A stretch of 64,000 nt of DNA from Thamnaconus septentrionalis (Eukaryota > Chordata > Actinopteri > Tetraodontiformes > Monacanthidae): the NCBI GenBank assembly GCA_009823395.1, contig CM020513.1, positions 3,988,501-4,052,500 on the forward strand. The letters are read 5' to 3'. Positions 27,326 to 37,286 of the stretch are shown in pieces. The notes beneath the pieces were generated by a model that had not been told where the DNA came from, did no database searches, and saw only the letters and a program-made list of their open reading frames with translations. How positions within the stretch are numbered: position 1 is the first letter of the stretch; each line of letters opens with the position of its first letter. A program made the position numbers and the translations under genes.

Positions 27326-28348
27326 CATTTTTAGGACATTTGTAAAAGACAAAATCACGTACAAAAAACACTGAAAACAAAAAACACAACAGTGCTTTGT
27401 TTTCAAACACAAAAGTGATTAAAGATCATGCAACCTTTAAACATGTATATGCTGTATATAATAAAAAAAATCACTTACCTTTGGAAAAATATGCCCTCGC
27501 TTGTCTCCACAGCAGGACGTCGCTGTTGAAAATGATCCCCCGGCCTTCCATCCCGACACACTCCAGTCCGTGTTTGCTGCCGAATCGGGCCGTGTAGTAG
27601 GCGCTCTTCAGGACGTGGTACACCGCCGACGACCTGCAACAGTAGCCGGTGGTCACGCGACCTGTCAGTCACAACTCGTCTTGGAGAGGCGATGCAGACG
27701 GAGACAGAGGACGTGCCTGCTCAGGATGATGGTCTCCTCCCCGTTGATCCACACGCGCACCATGCTACCGTACTTGTTGTTGTAGTAGTTGCAGGCGGTT
27801 CCGATGCCGGTCCAGATGAACCTGCTGTAGGAGAGGATGGGACCCAGTCCTGCCAAGTAGGATGGACCTGGTGCAACAGATCCCAAATCACAAGTCAATA
27901 TGTGTGACTCAGTAATGCTCACATATAGAAACAATTTTTTGAAATTCTTGAACAGTAATATTTTTCACTAATCAGTCAGGGAAATCCACAAAGTGAGAAA
28001 AGTCCACTGAATGCACAGGCAGTAAAGTCAGTGTGGCGTGATGTCACAAAGGGCTCAAATACCTCCCCGATAGCGATCTTTTTTTCATTCTGCTCTCTGA
28101 AAAAACTTTGTTTTTGTCTCCTTCCTAAGAGCTAAGAACCCAGTATTTTTAGCTGCAGACTGTAAACAGAGGGCTAAATATATTGTTTCCTAGAAACCTA
28201 TAGGTCTGTTTCAAGTGCTTTTGGCTGCTCCGTCAGATGCGACAGCGTGTGTGAGCTTGTGGTGTCACCGTCTCGCCCCGGCGGTCCGGCCCGATGGGGG
28301 TCTGGTTACCTGGCAGACGAGTCTGTTTCCCGTGAATCCAGGCGGTGT

Positions 28349-28379
<31 letters not shown>

Positions 28380-28419
28380 GGATGGTGACCTCGGACGCCT
28401 TGAGGACGCTGGGAAACAT
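25356..28419 (-). CDS. cyp19a1b: Aromatase (cytochrome P450 19A1), brain-type paralogue favoured
   Basis: Coding exons in order: 28310-28419, 27717-27867, 27479-27633, 26669-26845, 26465-26579, 26272-26386, 26034-26196, 25698-25939, 25356-25610. The enzyme converts androgens to oestrogens in the ER membrane. Visible hallmarks are the Leu-rich N-terminal anchor followed by [12 protein letters not shown], the I-helix VIAAPDTLS (about residues 292-300), the ESFINECMR ExxR motif, and the heme loop [10 protein letters not shown] with the ligand Cys near residue 425. Brain-type features as I remember them are [19 protein letters not shown] and [14 protein letters not shown] ending near LAMRFIPR; the ovarian form usually has DFTAELIFAQ. 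Exon 2 has a GC donor (AG|GCACGT), the only junction that keeps frame. In exon 1 the ATG at 28419 ([13 protein letters not shown]) is one base out of frame with the [13 protein letters not shown] anchor, next to a CTG repeat. This is either a real frameshift or a one-base sequence error. No other in-frame ATG exists in that exon. Confidence 0.93.
27014..27030 (+). repeat. Copy of a dispersed 17-mer (GCCCTTTGTGATGTCAC)
   Basis: The same 17 bases occur at 28038-28054 (inverted) and 52801-52817. The GTGATGTCAC core also occurs near 20836 and 63352. This copy lies in an aromatase intron. Confidence 0.6.
27281..27325. repeat. (TAGA)n microsatellite
   Basis: About 11 TAGA units lie in an aromatase intron. 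Confidence 0.9.
28038..28054 (-). repeat. Inverted copy of the dispersed 17-mer
   Basis: Reverse complement of GCCCTTTGTGATGTCAC in aromatase coding intron 1. The downstream GGGCTAAATAT block at about 28172 resembles sequence near 63508, suggesting a longer repeat family. Confidence 0.55.
28354..28380 (-). repeat. CTG trinucleotide run encoding the Leu anchor of aromatase
   Basis: About nine CTG codons on the coding strand (CAG on +) form the hydrophobic anchor in exon 1. The reading frame breaks at its 5' edge. Confidence 0.85.
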
Positions 28420-29030
28420 CTCCGCCGGCAGAATCTCGCTTCAAAGGCAGCTCCGACTCACCAACCAATAGACGAGGCAGTTGTTTTGCCCAAAAAGACG
28501 GAATGCGTTCCCCCGTCTCTGCCAACTCTCTTGTCCCTCAGGGTGAGAGTGTACTTTGGCTCTGTGACACATGAGTTGTCCAAACACACCCACACAAACA
28601 CACCCGCATGGAGCTTCTTTTTTTTTTCTTCTCCGCCTTCGGAACACAGGAACCCTTTTGTCTTATTAATCTCACTTTAATCACGTCAAATTGTTTTCCT
28701 TTTTAATTTCGACGTTTCGGGTCATTTTGCACTCGTAATTGCACATTTTTTCCACTTTGTGATGACAAACTGCAAAATTTGATTCAAACTAAAAAATGAA
28801 AGGGTGATCTGCCCCAAAATATGACCTCAATCATAAATTGTTTTCTTAATATGTTGTCTAATTTTATATGGGGGAAAACCAATGTAAATACAGTACCTAC
28901 TAGTACAGTTTTAAAGATGAACATAGAAAAATAGATGGCAGCAATTTCTGATTTCGGTTGAATATTTTGTGTCCAATGACTTCAAAAAGAGACTCATTTG
29001 CACAGTTCCAGAGAGACAAACAAGACTCAC

Positions 29031-29105
29031 CTCTGCCTCTTCCCTTTCGTCTGTCTTTCCCGGTGGAGTTTGCAGCGGGCTCTCCTTGAAGGTTGCACCG
29101 GCGCT
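29031..29105 (-). other. cyp19a1b: Candidate untranslated first exon of aromatase
   Basis: On the minus strand a strong donor (GAG|GTGAGT) ends at 29031, about 75 bases after the start predicted from a TATA-like box at 29133-29140. An untranslated exon 1 is known for fish brain aromatase. The start base is estimated, and the splice acceptor before the ATG was not fixed. Confidence 0.4.
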
Positions 29106-29132
29106 CTACCAGTTCAATCCCACTTCTTCCAG

Positions 29133-29140
29133 TGTTTATA
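29133..29140 (-). promoter_or_regulatory. cyp19a1b: TATA-like box of aromatase
   Basis: TTTATAAA-type sequence reads on both strands, about 715 bases upstream of the aromatase ATG and about 100 bases upstream of the GAG|GTGAGT donor. Confidence 0.45.
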
Positions 29141-29453
29141 AATCCTCAGCGCAGCCTTCATTTAACTGGTTGCTTAGGAACACTGCCACTTAGAGGGTTA
29201 CAAGTACCACTGCATGGTGGAGAAGATAACATTGTACGTCACGAAAAAGAATGGATCAGCTTCCAAAAAGGCAGGCTGAGTTTTCTAAGAATGAGAAGCC
29301 CGCTGCTCTCTAACTAGCTGTACTCACTCCTTGTTATTATTTTCTTCTCAGGGTTTGTTTTGTAAGAAAGAAGCCCCCCCCCCCTCCTTCTTGTCCCCCC
29401 TCGACCAATTCAACCAACTGATGAATCCATTCAGGAAGGAAATGAATCAGTTG

Positions 29454-29466
29454 GGTCACACTGACC
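29454..29466 (-). promoter_or_regulatory. cyp19a1b: Perfect oestrogen response element upstream of aromatase
   Basis: GGTCACACTGACC matches the palindromic consensus GGTCAnnnTGACC exactly. It lies about 350 bases upstream of the estimated start site and about 1.04 kb upstream of the ATG. Oestrogen-driven feedback through such an element is established for teleost brain aromatase, in zebrafish at a similar distance as I remember it. The element therefore supports the brain-type call. Confidence 0.7.
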
Positions 29467-29549
29467 TGTCTGAAAAGCACAAAGGGATTTTAGTCAGTGC
29501 CGCAAAAAGAGGACAGAGAGGAACAAGAGGTTGTCTTTTGAAGTGGGAG

Positions 29550-30328
29550 CCTTAATGAGTTTGATTTGGAGGCGGAGTTCTGGATCTGATACTTTGGAAT
29601 AAAATGAACGTTGATCAAAAGTGAAGACGTTTTATTGGAGGAGACTTACAAGAGGCCGAGCGACAGACTCACAGCGAGGAGTCTGCACTCGGAGTTTGAC
29701 TGACAAGCTTGATTGTTTTAAACCCGACCACCAGGGGTCTAAAACCCTCATTTGACGCCGCGCGCGTTCTAAAGCGCACGCACGCAACTGCGTGATGCAA
29801 CGCTTTCATGACAACAATGCATCAAGCGTGTTTATCGGAAGGAGAATTTGACACACGCCCACACGCTTGCATGCAACACATCTGCAGTCTGCCTCTGATC
29901 CTCTGAAAGCTCCTTCTGTGGCTTCTGCTCAATGTTGCCCTTTGTTGCCAACTTATTTATTCCACTTCCATGTAATTTTGTGTGGGACGGCCCGACAATG
30001 TTAAGACGAGGGAGGAGGGCTGGGGTGGAAGCTGGGGATTGGTGGGGGGGGTCATCATCGTGATGATGAGAGGCGCTGCACTGTCTGCCCTGCAGGATGT
30101 GTCACTGCGGAAATATGTCCATCAGCCGCCGCTGCTTATGGACTTGGAGCGTTTCCCTCCAGATGCTCCTTGTTGCGCAATGCGTCACGTGGTTCCGCCT
30201 TCACACACACACACGCACAGACGGAATATGACTTGTTTCAATCCTCTCCGGCAGCCTCATTTGTTTGGCCGCCGTTCAGCCACGCTCTGCACGAGCCAGT
30301 GAGCTCTGGAGGCCGTCTGAAAACAGCC
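29550..30328. other. Intergenic and 5' region ahead of gliomedin
   Basis: No gene is seen in 29550-30050. From about 30050 the sequence is GC richer and likely holds the gldn promoter and 5' UTR. The frame is open upstream of the gldn ATG to 30170, but that part does not look like a signal anchor. Confidence 0.35.
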
Positions 30329-33300
30329 ATGCAGGACAGGAGCAGAGCTCTGCCGCCGTGGTGGAAGGTGCTGCTGGCGGCGGCGACGGTGGCGGCGTGC
30401 GCTCTGCTGCTCCTCAGCGCGGCAGGTTGGATCTACCTGCTGGCGCGACAGAGGCACCTGGCGGAGGAGCTGCTGCGGCTGGACGCGCAGATAAGCGAGG
30501 TGTCGCGGAGGTGCGGGACGCAGGAGGAGGCGGCAGAGCTGAGGGTCCTCCAGCGCAGCAGGAGGCAGGAGAATGGAGCAGCAACAGCAGCAGCAGCAGT
30601 ATCTCAAGGTCAAGAGGACAAGGACGTGATGGTGATGATGACCTACTCCCTGGTTCCTGTAAGACACCAAAACTTTTTTTTTTTTTTTACCATCATTCTT
30701 TACTGTAGGTTGTTTGCTGCCCTGTGACAGTATTTCTTTTTTTTTACTGTTTTTTTTTCTGTGGTGGGGAAATTAAGAAGCTGTTCTGCCTGCAGCTCCT
30801 TCAGCTGTCATCACAACAGCTGCATTTCCGTTGTTGTTGATATGAGTCAAGTTTTGACAAGTTTTTTTTCTTTTCTTTCTTTTTTTTACTTTTTCCAAAC
30901 CCTTTGGATTCTTCTTTTCTTTGATTTGATTAAGTTTTTTATTCTTATTCTTTCTAAAAACAACAAAATGCTCCTGTGTTCACAACACTTACATGAAGTA
31001 AATATTAAGTAACAAACAATTAGAACCAGCCATGTGTCCCAAGGTTATTTTTCAGTTTTATTACTCAGCGCTTCAGTATTTTTTTATGGTTTTCTTTGAT
31101 GTGAGGCAACTTTTGCTTCTGTCACGCTAATGTTTTGTTTGTCATCTATTCTTAATTTATTAAATGAAACTGCTGCCAGATATTGAAAGTGAAATGTGCA
31201 AGTCAACTCAGTCAACTCTGCCCATAAACAGCTTTATCTCCTGTCCCTCTTTTTTTTCAGGTAAAAGCTTTGATGGAGTTGTGTAACAAGTCCAGAGGAG
31301 CATGTATCACAGGTGACATTCAGTAATATTTTTGTTACTCTGCTGCTAAACACACACAAGTTGAAATTCAGCATTTTTATCCCTAAAGATGCTCTAATGT
31401 TGATTTTGTGCTCCTTCCACAGGACCACCCGGACCACCAGGTAATACTAGAAAATTCTCCACTTGATGTGTTTACATTAAATAAATAAAATAGTAAATGT
31501 GCATTTACTTTACTTGTAAGGTTTGCCGGGTCCACGAGGACCACAGGGTGAGCCCGGGCCAGCGGGCAGACAAGGTCGAAAGGGTGAGAGAAATGTGTCC
31601 CTGCATTGCATTGGAGGCACACAAACACACACACACACACACACAAAGTCCTAAATGGTAGGTAACAGTTATAAAACCCAGGGGCGCCAATGAACAACAT
31701 GATGTCACTCAATGGTTGGGTCGTTAAACGGTGATTTATGTCTCCCGCTCAGTCTCACAACAATCCTGTTTTTTCTTTCATTTTAGTTTAGTTTTTTTTC
31801 ATTTAAATTAGATTTTTGAACTAAAGATTAATAGCTGTCACTATGTCCACGACCTCCAGGTGTAAAGGGGGAACCTGGACCTAAAGGGAAGCCTGGTCCC
31901 ACTCGGCTGGACAGAGAACCCTGCAACGACACTCTGGTTAGAGGTGAGAGGCCACTTCATCTCATCTCACCTCTCTTTATCTCTTCATCTGATGGTCCCA
32001 TTAAAATCTCGTCTTGTGGTTGCTTTAATTTTAAGGTCCCTCCTGTGCAAGGGGTCCACCAGGTCCTCCAGGTCCACCAGGTCCACCAGGACCTCCAGGT
32101 CCCATCTGTCCAGCTTGTCAATACAATGGCGAGAGAAACACAAGTATCAGAGAAGAGTTTCCTGAGGAAGACACGCTGACGAGTGCAAACATCAGCACAG
32201 ACACATCAAACAGGACCGGTGCGTCTGATTTGCATCTTCAGTTCAAATCATTGGGAATGTTAAATGTCTCTGCCAAGTCTGTGAATAATAATAATATTGA
32301 TAACCTGCTTCTTTTCCCCTGACCTTTATTTTTAATCTCTCAGAATCATTTACATCCCATGTGGCCTATGATGGAGACGACCTTCTGAATGCCACTTTTT
32401 CTGAGAACCCTCCAGAGCGAGGTACCAAAACCTGACAAGCATTGGCTCGTCTATTAAATGTGCAGCTGTCGTGACATTTACTCTCTAAAACCTGCGCTGG
32501 TCTTTTCTCCCCAGGATTAATCCATTCAGAGGGCAAGAATGGAACCTCCAATTATCCCATTGCTGCAAAATTGTGGGATATTTTGGCAGGCACGCAATGT
32601 GTTTTGTAATATAAAATAAATATCTCACGCCTCTGCTAAAGGTGCTTTTCACTCATTCCTCTTGTTTCACTCCCCAGCACTTCTTTATCCAGACCGGACT
32701 AAAAGCATTGAAGCCTTCAGCCTTGAGGAAAACTCGACAGGGACAGCAGGAAATGGTGAGAAACTGCCCCATGTTACTGTATTTGATTAGAGTTACGGAC
32801 TAATTTAGTAAATTGGAATCCAAGCAGGCTCCATTTATCAGCCATTGTCAGATCTGTATTTATCATGTCAGACCTTGGTGGAGCAGCAGCACAGCATGAA
32901 CAACAACCTGTTCAGCGTTTGGTTATGCACTAGGTTAGCTTTGCGCGCTTGGCTGCTAGCATAGCTGCTTCATGCGCGTCAAGAGCGCAAATTGGAAGCC
33001 AGCAGCCTGGGCTTCCTGTTGGTGACCACTGGCTGAAAGCTGCGCTAGGTTCTTCTGGCTCGGGCGTAGCTTAAGTGGCAGCTACCTTTAACCCAGTGAG
33101 CACCAATGCTTTTTTGTCCTATGATTGGAAGCGGTGCTCCTCGTTTAACGCCATTCATCACCGATCGATCAATCCATAGGGAGTTGGTGGCTCATGATTA
33201 TGTCTTTTATAGTCACTAGCTGTGGAATGCACCTTTTACTTGTTGGTGACCTGCGGTGCTAAAAAAAACCAAACTGTTCAGATCTTCAGACAAAGCACCC

Positions 33301-36300
33301 TCCTCCAAAACCTCAGAGTTGACACTGATATTTTGTTGTACCTGCCACATCTTCGGATGGAGACAAAAACAAGGCAGCCTCAGAGGGCGGGCCAAATCCT
33401 GGGCACAGTTGGCGGTGTGGGTGTGGTCAAATGTCTGTTAAAGTGATTTCGTTTTTTGATTTATTATGAAAGGACCTTTAAATTTCAACCAGGGTGTCAG
33501 GACCTGTCAGCCACAATTTTATAGGCCATAATAATATGAATACCTTGCTGTGAATGCGGGATTATTTCCTATCTGTCCCACAGAGTTGGCGTCACCTCCT
33601 CCAGGCACCACTCCCGGCAGGCCTGAGGGAAGCAGGTGGGTCGAGACTGTTACAGAGGCTCCGGCAGACTTCTTTACAGGTATCGCAACTCCTAGAATTT
33701 GTATAAATCATTTTCATCGGTGTTTTATTTGTCTCACTAAACCTTTTCTACCCACAGGATCGCAGGCGTTGCAATCTGTTCCAGAGCCCCAAGACGGTCT
33801 TAATGTTACTTTCTGGCAGCCAGTGGGAGACACAAAACAGGAAGCTGGTGAAGCTTCTGGTGAGAAAAGACAATGAGTTGGTATATGTTTCACGGTTCTT
33901 TTAATTATTAAAATCACACTTGGAATAAAACATAGAAAGAAAACAATGAATAGACGTATGAATAAAAATAAAATAACAAAGGAAGGAACAAAGGAAGGAG
34001 GGAGGATGGAAGGAAGTACATGTAAAAAACACTCCAGTGAATTGAAAAACAGCATTTCTGCTGTACAACAGTCAGTCTCCCCCATTGTCAGACAGCCGTG
34101 TGTTTGTTTTCTAGAGTGGGTGTTGAGAGAAGAGGAGCTGGTCGCACCAAGCAGCTCCAGCAGGGGGAATGTCACCGATGGACCAGCTGAGCTCTTCACA
34201 GGTTGGAAGTCAAATCTGTTCCTCAACCTGGTTTTGGATTTCTAGTCATTTAAAAGTCAGAGCTGCCTGGTAGAACATAGCTGGAAAATGGTTTATATCA
34301 AGTATGGAGAATTTTGTTTGATTTTTGACATAATTGTGTCTCATGAGAGAGTCCAGCTCCAAATTGTTTCTACACAGAGTTAAGACGTGTCTTGACGTCT
34401 TAACTCAAGACACGTCTTATGTTTTGTTTCATTCTGCAGCTTTGCTTCCTGCCCTGCGAGAGAGTGACAGCTTCGAGGACACAACCACTAATTATCTCTT
34501 GTCCACTGGTAAGAGTAAGAGTAAGAGTAAGAGTCCTGTTAATTTGATATGAATCACAACTGTCTGCCTGGATATGCTTTAATATTAATATTATTTTATG
34601 TTCCATTATTTATATTAACCTTGTTCAGGCAGAAAATCAGTATTTTCCTGATTATATTTTTTACATATCTGTTGACTTATAATGCTGAAAATCAATGAAA
34701 ATATGGGTCTCAGTGAAGGTTTTAGTGTAATATTTGAAATATGTTGTTTTTATTTTGTGTGTATTTTTAATTAAAACAAATTCAGTGTGAATTAGATTTC
34801 CTTGTGCTTTTAATATTCCTTTAGCCTCCCCAGCTCCAGTCCACAATGGCAAGTCGAGTCAAGGTGGAACTGAGAGATGGGAACAACATGGTGAATAGAC
34901 TTTCTTTTCACATCAGAAAATGAGGGAATTTCAATGATGCTTGATGTCTTTATTTTCAATCTTTTGTTAGATCCTGTGACATCATCTCCAGGAAGAGACG
35001 TGTCTGACGTTTCTGACAACAAGGAACTACTGGACACAAGTTTGGAAACAGGTGTGGGAATTATGGGGGGAGGGGTTAACATTAATGAAAACAAGTTTAA
35101 CCAAGTTTAACCAAGTTTTGCTGTTCCAGCTCCAACCTCAGCTGGTCTCCAGGGCAGCCCTGACATTAAGAACGGCAGCAGTTCAGACAGTGTCACTCCA
35201 GCACCGTTCCAAACTGGTATCAACTCACTTTTAAAATATCATTAGAAGAAAACACAAGCCAAGTAAATTTAACTCTGAAACTAACTTTTTCCTTCAATCA
35301 ACAGGCCTTTACCTTCCAGAAGTGAGTCAACACACTGAGCCCTTTAATGACAGTGCAAATCAAACAGCATATAATCAAGAAGGTGTGATTTCCAAATTGA
35401 AATATATGCATTAACATTTAGTCGTGCAAGTAAAGTCAAAAAAGATTTACCAGTTCCTCTGTTTCCCAGAGTCTGCATTGTTCTATCCTGATGAATTTCT
35501 GGACACCATGAATGACAGAAATGCAGAAAATGCAACTGAGGCACCAGTTACATCGATTACAGGTGCCTCAAAAATTAAGAGTAACATTAAAAAGTGCTTT
35601 TGAAGTGCCATTAATGTAGGTATTCAAGTGTATTTAAAAAAAAAACAAAAACTTTTTTAACAGCTCCTCCTTCTATGGACCAGGACCAACAGAGAGACCC
35701 CTTCAACAGCACTGAACACATCACTGCTGAACCTCTGAAAACTGGTAATTAAAGAAAATCTATCTATCTATGAATGAATGAATGAATGAATGAATGACTT
35801 TATTTTGGTTACAACAAAGCAGAAATTAAAAGGAAAGGTTGAACATAGAAGATCACGATATGTAACCTGATTTTCATTTTCATTCCGTTTGTCATGTAGT
35901 CTTTCATTATTTTACGCTTTAAAGTCTTTCTATATTCCAAGAGATAATTACACGGTTTGAGTTCATCATTACGTCCATTCCATAATTTCACTCCCAACAC
36001 TGACACACATGTATTTCACATTTGTCTTTGTTTTTTTGCTGTACCACTTGAAAACATCAGCAATCCCCTTAAATTATATTCACCTTCCATCAACTTAAAT
36101 ATTTCTTGAATACCCACAAGAATGTTCTTGTTCACTGTACGGTACATAATTTCAAGTGTTCTTAAATTACAATATCATGAGATCTCAAAACAGATGATTG
36201 AATTAAAAGACAAGTAGTTGGTTCACGATAACCAACTTTATTTATCATCCTGATAGCTCTTTTTTGGAGTTTTATTAATGAGTCAAAGTTTGTCTTACAG

Positions 36301-36516
36301 CTGTTTCCCCAAATTTCTACACAGTAGGTCATATAAGGCATCAGAAGGGGAAAAAATACAATATATGTAGGCAGTTGTTTTTTTTTTTATTAAGTATGTG
36401 CTTTGTTTTATGTAAAATCGAAATAGATTTGGATAATTTCTTTTGAACATGTTCTATATGTGGCTTCCAACACATTGTGATCTCTAGTATCACCCAAAAA
36501 CCGAATTTCATAAAAG

Positions 36517-36566
<50 letters not shown>

Positions 36567-36703
36567 GTCTATCTATCTATTGTTGGTATGTTTGTAATTT
36601 TTTTTTAATAACTTTTAACAGCTCCTCCTTCTGTAGACCAGCAGAGAGATCCCTCCAACAGCACTGAACACATGACTAATGAACCTCTGAAAACTGGTAA
36701 TTA

Positions 36704-36760
<57 letters not shown>

Positions 36761-36768
36761 TCTATCTG

Positions 36769-36831
<63 letters not shown>

Positions 36832-36993
36832 GTCTGTCTATCTGTTGTTTGTATGTTTGTATTCAACTGTATTTTTTTTTTTAACAACTGTCAACAGCTC
36901 CTCCTTCTGTGGACAAGCAGAGAGACCCCTCCTACAGCACTGAATACATCACTGATGAACCTCTGAAAACTGGTAATTAAAGAAAATCAATCA

Positions 36994-37059
<66 letters not shown>

Positions 37060-37209
37060 TTGTTGTTTGTATGTTTGTAGTCAACTGTATTTCTTTTTTA
37101 ATAACTTTGAAACAGCTCCTCCTTCTATAGACCAGGACCAGCAGAGAGACCCCTCCAACAACACTGAACACTTCACGGATGAACCTCTGACAACTGGTAA
37201 TTAAAGAAA

Positions 37210-37286
<77 letters not shown>

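Larger units (their letters stand above)
35664..37196 (+). repeat. gldn: Tandem array of four duplicated gldn stalk exons
   Basis: Exons 19-22 (81, 75, 75 and 81 bases) encode near-identical units: APPS-(M/V/I)-D-(Q/K)...QRDP-(F/S)...(S/N)TE-(H/Y)...EPL-(K/T)-T. Their flanks are also copied: each is followed by GTAATTA and a TATC-type repeat, and copies 2-4 are preceded by a GTATGTTTGTA block and an AACAG acceptor. The unit is therefore exon plus intron. All copies are phase 1-1, so copy number can change without breaking frame. A LINE fragment has entered the first repeat intron. Confidence 0.9.

Noticed and set aside
25356..28419. Ovarian-type aromatase (cyp19a1a)
   Set aside because: Remembered ovarian signatures (DFTAELIFAQ) are absent, while brain-like motifs and an upstream ERE are present. 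The choice is a judgement, not proof.
31622..31645. Short CA repeats here and at 37469, 48746 and similar places as special elements
   Set aside because: Ordinary short microsatellites.
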